Shown: piece by piece, positions 58,400-64,000 of the stretch
Position numbering within the stretch: the stretch's first letter is position 1
Layout: each line of letters begins with the position of its first letter
Source of the DNA: Epiperipatus broadwayi
Taxonomy: Eukaryota > Onychophora > Udeonychophora > Euonychophora > Peripatidae
Length of the DNA stretch: 64,000 nucleotides
Direction of reading: 5' to 3'
NCBI GenBank assembly: GCA_028023455.1
Contig: JAQFVV010012476.1
Location: forward strand, 5,454,767 to 5,518,766
Made by a program: the position numbers and the translations under genes
The notes under the pieces: model-generated
What the model saw: the letters and a program-made list of their open reading frames with translations, nothing else
Databases searched by the model: none
What the model was told of the DNA's origin: nothing

Positions 58400-59839
58400 A
58401 ATTAATTTTTTTGGGTAAAACTGTGTATTATTTTCTATTATATACCAATATTTCGACGAACTAGCATCTGGCATATTGTCAAGGTAAACTCTTGAAAAAA
58501 AATGTGTTCAATATCAAACTGTAACATGACTGAGTGCAAGATGAAGTTATGAGAATCAGCTTGAAATAGTTTAGTATTCAGAATATCAGGTTTATCAAAA
58601 TTTATATTTCCCATAGTTTTACCAACTATTAATTTAAAGTCAATATTAGAAAACATAGATAAAATGAGAAGTTTCCATATGGCTGGAATACATTGTGCTT
58701 TATCAGCCCTATTTAAACTATTAGGTCTCTTTAATATTTCATTTGACTCTCTGATGGTTCTCAAATCATATTTCTCCAAATTATTAAGTGTTTTTGCATT
58801 ATCAAAGTCAGGTTTGTGACTAATGAGAAGTAAAAACTGATGTGTTAATTTTTTGATTAAAAGCATTTTTATGTTTCTTAATTCTGACATTTATTTGTCT
58901 ATTAGACTGACTTACATAGCTTCTTTAGCACTGCAAACATGGAATTTCATAAACTCTTTGATATTTCAAAAATATTCTGTCTTTAGGTTTAAAAATCACC
59001 AATTTTCTTGCCAGTAGTAAAAGTAGTCTTTATATTAAAATAAGATAGTCTTCTACTGATTTTATCAGTAACCCCTTTAATATAAAGTAAAATCACTCTA
59101 TTAAAAGGTGAATTATTAATTATATCCTCTTTTTTCTTTTTAGTATCAATGCTATGTAAAGCCTTATATATGATGTTTTTATTATAATCATTAGAAAGCA
59201 GAATATTTTTTGTTCTTGAGCAAGATGTTCTTTATCAGATAAATTATAAACACTAGGCAAAAGACTTTTTGCTACAGAAAAAAATTGAGCAGGATGATGA
59301 TGAGAATTAAAATTAGATATCTGTTTGTAGGGGTGGATTTTTTGTAAACGGATACTGATAATGTTTCATCACATTTTCTTGCAATTAAAACATCTGAAAA
59401 AAAAAAAGCAATCTGTTATTTTCCACTTCCAAAGTAAATTTAATATATGGATGCCAATTACTTATAAAAACAAAAAAATAATTTAAGGCATTAATTCCAT
59501 GAGCCATATAACAAATGTATCATCCACATATTTAAGCCAAATAGAAGGTTGCTTATTAGCTGCACATAATACTTAATCGTTTTATCTATGTCTTCTAATA
59601 TTGACTTTAAATTAATAGGTGGTAAAACTAAGAAAAATATACATTTTGATAAACCTCATATTCTAAATACTAAACTATTTCAAGCTGATTTGAATGCTTC
59701 ATCTTGCACTCAGTCATATTACAGTTTGAGAGCGAACAAATTTTCTTTCAAGAGTTTACCTTGACAATGATGGATAATAGTTCATCGCAATATTGGTATA
59801 TAATAGAAAATAATACACGGTTTTACCCAAAAAATAATT
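58400..59839. mobile_element. Penelope-like element, family F, with inverted ends
   Basis: A minus-strand PLE relic occupies the left and middle. At its 5' side a plus-strand, 5'-truncated copy is joined head-to-head: 59593-59839 is the reverse complement of 58400-58650 with scattered differences. The ends carry cgacgaactagc...ccttgacaat, a decayed hammerhead-like motif. Composite D is inserted right next to its right end. Confidence 0.8.
58438..59592 (-). pseudogene. Decayed PLE reverse transcriptase/GIY-YIG (family F)
   Basis: In minus-strand order: KYVDDTFVIW near 59520, FTLEVENN near 59435 and VSVYKKSTPT near 59350. A poor GIY-YIG region follows near 58930 (YEIPCLQC-like), then an open end (58438-58890) with DLRTIRESNEILKRPNSLNR and AIWKLL. 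The catalytic YVDD is readable, but stops and frameshifts are frequent. A poly-T/A run sits in the coding region near 59400. Confidence 0.75.
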
Positions 59840-59852
59840 TATCTATATTATA
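59838..59852. repeat. Target-site duplication of composite D, left copy
   Basis: The 15-bp sequence tttatctatattata is repeated exactly at 63735-63749. Confidence 0.85.
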
Positions 59853-59984
59853 AATTATTAGAGAAAAAATATATAGTTAATAATAAATTTGGCTGAACGT
59901 TTTCGAGGAACCGTGCCTCATACTCATAGCCTTCGTGAAAATGTACTTAATATATGTAAATGAGAATATTCAAATGAATTACTG

Positions 59985-62273
59985 TTACGTAGCCCATTTT
60001 TTCGAGATGTCGAAGCACGTGTCTCTTCTGTTGATTGCATGGATGTCTCTGTTAATGTAGAATGCCTCCTTTATTTTTCTCCTGTAGTCATTTGGTTCTG
60101 AGCATAAAATAACGGGGTTAGCAGGAATGAAATTGTGCCCTGATTGTTTAGTATGTTCAAAAAATGCAGAAGATGTACTGCTGTTCGTTTGGGCTCTGTT
60201 GAAGGCGTACCGATGTTGAGCCAATCTGGTGTTAATTGTGGCTTTCGTTTCACCATAATATGTGGCGTGGCATCCGGCTTGGGGGCAGGAAATGGAGTAC
60301 ACCACATGTGGGGTGAGCGCTGGATCAATGTAGTCTTTGGAGTTATTGATCAACCTATTAGTGTTGGGTGGAGTTCTGAATATTATGCTAAATTTGTTGC
60401 TCAAGGTTTTCGTTAGTTTACTGGATATTTTAGGGATGTAGGGGACCGTTATTCTAGGTAGATTGGTGCGAGGCAATTTATCATCTATTGTGCTGTTGAA
60501 TTTCATGACTTTCCTCCTAATGGTTTTGTATTTGAATCCTGCTGCTAATAGGTCTTTAATATAATTGTTAATATTTTCCTTCCTATGTGCTTCATATTTA
60601 CACAAGTGATAGTTTCTAAACATAAATGCTTTGAGACCTGCGAATTTGTGCGATGCGGGTGATTTAGAATTAGGATGGATGCAGCTTCGGATTTCAAATG
60701 GTTTAACAATCATTTTGTAATCTATTGAGTGGCGGTCTCTTGACATGGAAAGGTCAAGATATTTGAATTCATTACTGTTTTCATATGTAATAGAGAAAGA
60801 TAGTTTAGTTGTGCTTTGTAATTCGCGTTGTATATTTAAAATATTATTTTTAGATGCTATAACGAAAATGTCATCTACATATCATGTATATATGAAGTCT
60901 GGGTTATTGTTGAAATATTTTGGAATGATGGATTGCTCATATTTATTTAAGTAAATACTGGATAACACGCCACTGATAGGGAGGCCCATGGGCCAACCAT
61001 CTTGCATTGTGTACCATTTATCTTCGAAAAGAGTGAAAATATGGGAGTCAAGCCATGTCAGGAAAGCCATAATAAATTTAATTCTCTCATTAGGACATGA
61101 TATTCGCAACAACTCTTCGTGTATAATTTGGATGGATGCTTTTCTATTGATTGATCCATATAATTCCTTAACATCCATCGTGGCCATAACAGAACTATGA
61201 GAGATTTGAGTGTTTTTAATTCTGGAGATAAATTGAAAAGATGAATTTATTGTATATGAGCCAAAATTAAGGTAATCTATAATCAATTGATTAACCAATT
61301 TGGCTGTATCGAAATAATGCACGCCAGCGAAATCCATCATCAATCTAAGCGGTTCGCCTGGTTTATGTTGTTTTGAATTGGCAAACATTCGGGGAGGTCT
61401 AGTAGCAGACGGATAAATCCTGTAATACTCGGATTTAGTGATCCCTTTGTCCTTGAAAGTCCGAAGCACACCATTAATAAATTTATCTCGGTCGTGTTTG
61501 ATGTTAAAAGTGTTATCATGTACCAACTTTAATATTTTAATTTGGTCATGCATTTTATTTTTGTAATCGGTGTTATTTAATAAAACAAAGCGATTGCCTT
61601 TGTCTTCTTTGAGACAAATGATGTTGTGTGTTTTGAAATATTGTTTAGTATTTAACACACTTTTATTCCATGCTTTGTCTTCCTTATCAATGAAATTGTT
61701 ATTTAGTAGTTTGGCTATATCTGTGATAATAGCGTCTCTTTGTGTGTTGTTAATGAGAGATGCTTCGATGTCTGCTATTAATTCACACTTAGGGGATGTC
61801 CAACTTCCTCCTACATATTTAGGTCCGAAAGATAAAATTTTCTTGATTTCGTATGGCGGTGTAGTTGAAGTTTTATTAACGAACGCGTTTATATTAATGC
61901 CGCGGTGGTTTTTATTTTGTTTAATAGATAAGAAATGTATTTTATTTTCAAATTTTACTATTTGAAATCTCTCAGTTTTTCGCAACTTATCTTGCATCCA
62001 CTGAGGGATTACGTAGTTCGCTGTCATTTTGTTCCATTTAATTGTTTGCTTTTTAAAAGCATCACTGCATCCGCGAGTTATGTGTGCCAACAGTTGTTTC
62101 TGCAAATCATTCTTAATTTTAACATTATTGTAAATTGTTCTATTAATTTTCACCAAACAGGAGTTGGGTATGACATTATAATCCTTGCATTTAGAGAAGA
62201 AAGAAAGTCGTTGCTCGTATTTAATCATCGAAATTCCGCAATTTAAGATCTGTTTTTCTTGACCTCTATTCAT
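59985..62273 (-). pseudogene. Penelope-like reverse transcriptase/GIY-YIG, full length with one stop (family D)
   Basis: A single 762-codon frame from ATG at 62273 to the natural stop at 59985 is interrupted only by TGA at 60882-60884 (codon 464). That stop sits directly before the catalytic YVDD, where relatives have Arg, so CGA to TGA is the likely change. Motifs in order: KEDKGNRFVLL near residue 225, motif A TMDVKELYGSI near 368, motif B DGWPMGLPISG near 427, YVDDIFV at 465, and CIHPNSKSPASHKFAGLKAF. The GIY-YIG nuclease follows (HVVYSISCPQAGCHATYYGE) near 660-675. The start follows the pLTR directly. Confidence 0.9.
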
Positions 62274-62466
62274 TATGTAAAAAACGTGGTTTTAATTTCT
62301 CCTTATTTGTAATAATAAAAATACTTAATTGTAAATTATTAGAGAAAAAAAAATATAGTTAATAATAAATTTGGCTGAACGTTTTCGAGGAACCGTGCCT
62401 CATACTCATAGCCTTCGTGAAAATGTACTTAATATATGTAAATGAGAATATTCAAATGAATTACTG
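62274..62466 (-). promoter_or_regulatory. Internal pLTR of family D
   Basis: A 193-bp segment between tandem copies, upstream of the full-length start codon. It contains a hammerhead-like motif (62375-62417) with GTATGAGG...CCTCGAAAACG. Matching pLTR sequence lies at 59853-59984 and, inverted, at 63550-63734. A promoter role is inferred from position. Confidence 0.7.
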
Positions 62467-63166
62467 TTACATAGCCCATTTTTTCGAGATGTCGAAGCAC
62501 GTGTCTCTTCTGTTGATTGCATGGATGTCTCTGTTAATGTAGAATGCCTCCTTTATTTTTCTCCTGTAGTCATTTGGTTCTGAGCATAAAATAACGGGGT
62601 TAGCGGGAATGAAATTGTGCCCTGATTGTTTAGTATGTTCAAAAAATGCAGAAGATGTACTGCTGTTCGTTTGGGCTCTGTTGAAGGCGTACCGATGTTG
62701 AGCCAATCTGGTGTTAATTGTGGCTTTCGTTTCACCATAATATGTGGCGTGGCATCCGGCTTGGGGGCAGGAAATGGAGTACACCACATGTGGGGTGAGT
62801 GCTGGATCAATGTAGTCTTTGGAGTTATTGATCAACCTATTAGTGTTGGGTGGAGTTCTGAATATTATGCTAAATTTGTTGCTCAAGGTTTTCGTTAGTT
62901 TTCTGGATATTTTAGGGATGTAGGGGACCGTTATTCTAGGTAGATTGGTGCGAGGCAATTTATCATCTATTGTGCTGTTGAATTTCATGACTTTCCTCCT
63001 AATGGTTTTGTATTTGAATCCTGCTGCTAATAGGTCTTTAATATAATTGTTAATATTTTCCTTCCTATGTGCTTCATATTTACACAAGTGATAGTTTCTA
63101 AACATAAATGCTTTGAGACCTGCGAATTTGTGCGATGCGGGTGATTTAGAATTAGGATGGATGCAC
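62467..63166 (-). pseudogene. PLE C-terminal fragment with GIY-YIG, 5'-truncated (family D, copy 2)
   Basis: Genuine sequence starts at CIHPNSKSPASHKF (about 63166) and is open to the natural stop. The upstream part of the open frame (to 63390) is antisense of the inverted copy. It is near-identical to the C terminus of the full copy, for example SRKLTKT for SSKLTKT and a last residue Met for Thr. The reverse transcriptase catalytic region is absent. Confidence 0.88.
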
Positions 63167-63549
63167 CCAACACTAATAGGTTGATCAATAACTCCAAAGA
63201 CTACATTGATCCAGCGCTCACCCCACATGTGGTGTACTCCATTTCCTGCCCCCAAGCCGGATGCCACACCACATATTATGGTGAAACGAAAGCCACAATT
63301 AACACCAGATTGGCTCAACATCGGTACGCCTTCAACAGAGCCCAAACGAACAGCAGTACATCTTCTGCATTTTTTGAACATACTAAACAATCAGGGCACA
63401 ATTTCATTCCCGCTAACCCCGTTATTTTATGCTCAGAACCAAACGACTACAGGAGAAAAATAAAGGAGGCATTCTACATTAACAGAGACATCCATGCAAT
63501 CAACAGAAGAGACACGTGCTTCGACATCTCGAAAAAATGGGCTACGTAA
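63165..63549 (+). pseudogene. PLE C-terminal fragment with GIY-YIG, inverted (family D, copy 3)
   Basis: Starts inside PNTNRLINNSKDYIDP, immediately at the junction with copy 2, and runs open to the natural stop. It contains YYGETKATINTRLAQH and RRKIKEAFYINRD. The first two codons of the open frame come from copy 2. Confidence 0.88.
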
Positions 63550-63734
63550 CAGTAATTCATTTGAATATTCTCATTTACATATATTAAGTACATTTTCACG
63601 AAGGCTATGAGTATGAGGCACGGTTCCTCGAAAACGTTCAGCCAAATTTATTATTAACTATATATTTTTTCTCTAATAATTTACAATTAAGTATTTTTAT
63701 TATTACAAATAAGGAGAAATTAAAACCACGTTTT

Positions 63735-63749
63735 TTTATCTATATTATA
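63735..63749. repeat. Target-site duplication of composite D, right copy
   Basis: Exact 15-bp match to 59838-59852. The bases on either side differ, so the duplication is delimited. Confidence 0.85.
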
Positions 63750-63785
63750 TAACCATGAAAATATTAACTATAATATATATGTGTG

Positions 63786-64000
63786 TAATATAGGAAGTGT
63801 AACAATAGCTCAAACAAGCTCTAAATTGATAAGTGCAATAAGAGAAAATATTTAAAATATTTTACCGCACTTATCAATTAAAAGCTTGTTTGAGCTATGG
63901 GTACACTCCTTATATTACATATTTGTAAATACAAGCTCATAAAAGCAATGTCACACTATATATGACTTGCTTTATTGATTATATATTATATATACATGTA
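63786..64000 (+). mobile_element. Relative of the hammerhead retrozymes, inverted, cut by the window end
   Basis: Arms 63786-63836 and 63867-63917 are imperfect reverse complements around a 30-nt spacer. To the right, the plus strand reads aagcttgtttgagctat, cacactccttatattacata, tttgtaaatacaagctc, then tgtcacac...tatgactt. This matches in order the sequence downstream of the hammerheads in the 55.7-56.3 kb element read on the minus strand. No hammerhead is visible before the window ends. Confidence 0.6.

Larger units (their letters stand above)
59853..63734. mobile_element. Composite Penelope-like element, family D: full copy, tandem truncated copy, inverted copy
   Basis: Same plan as family A. 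A near-full minus-strand copy (coding 59985-62273) comes first, then an internal pLTR (62274-62466) and a 5'-truncated minus-strand copy (62467-63164). Joined to it head-to-head is a shorter plus-strand copy (63165-63549) with its own pLTR. The whole block is flanked by one 15-bp target-site duplication, so it entered as a unit. The two ends stop at different points: the right end runs about 55 nt further toward the gene start than the left. Confidence 0.9.

Noticed and set aside
60144-60416. 90-codon plus-strand frame (also at 62626) and the 85-codon frames at 60071, 62553 and 63206
   Set aside because: These are alternative-frame or antisense readings of the GIY-YIG region of family D.

Overview
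The window is AT-rich, gene-poor eukaryotic (almost certainly invertebrate animal) DNA. It has long (AT)n tracts, no operon-like packing, no recognisable host gene and no intact cellular RNA gene. Nearly everything identifiable is a retroelement or transposon relic. I cannot name the species. The repertoire (EN+ Penelope-like elements, RTE-type LINEs, hAT and Gypsy remnants, hammerhead-ribozyme retrozymes) fits several AT-rich invertebrate lineages.

Layout. 0-7 kb: a LINE 3' end, a decayed hAT transposase, inverted hairpin repeats and a frameshifted LINE of the same family as the first. 8.8-9.6 kb: a short Penelope-like element (PLE) with inverted ends. 11.04-18.47 kb: a large, young PLE composite (family A) with one intact 817-codon reverse transcriptase/GIY-YIG gene, a tandem 5'-truncated copy, and a third copy joined head-to-head. 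Each of its three long terminal-type repeats (pLTRs) carries a tRNA-like sequence and a hammerhead-like motif. 18.7-28.1 kb: LINE endonuclease and LINE 3' scraps, a SINE-like tRNA relic, a canonical hammerhead ribozyme at 26.44 kb and a Gypsy integrase scrap. 29.8-31.5 kb: an inverted retrozyme-like element with hammerheads and 15-bp target-site duplications, then an RTE relic. 31.95-34.9 kb: a palindromic PLE (family B). 36.6-46.0 kb: inverted-repeat elements, a family-B-related PLE pseudogene and an old family-A composite. 50.1-51.8 kb: a palindromic PLE (family C). 55.7-56.3 kb: a retrozyme with two hammerheads in direct orientation, 424 nt apart. 56.4-63.75 kb: nested PLEs of families E, F and D, the last a tandem-plus-inverted composite with 15-bp target-site duplications. 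63.79 kb to the end: another retrozyme relative.

How the parts relate. The recurrent architecture is a 5'-truncated copy joined head-to-head to a second copy, each copy ending in its pLTR. It occurs in families A, B, C, D, E and F and also in the non-coding hammerhead elements. One PLE composite and one hammerhead element both have 15-bp target-site duplications. This suggests, as inference, that the PLE reverse transcriptase/GIY-YIG machinery also mobilises the ribozyme-bearing non-coding elements.
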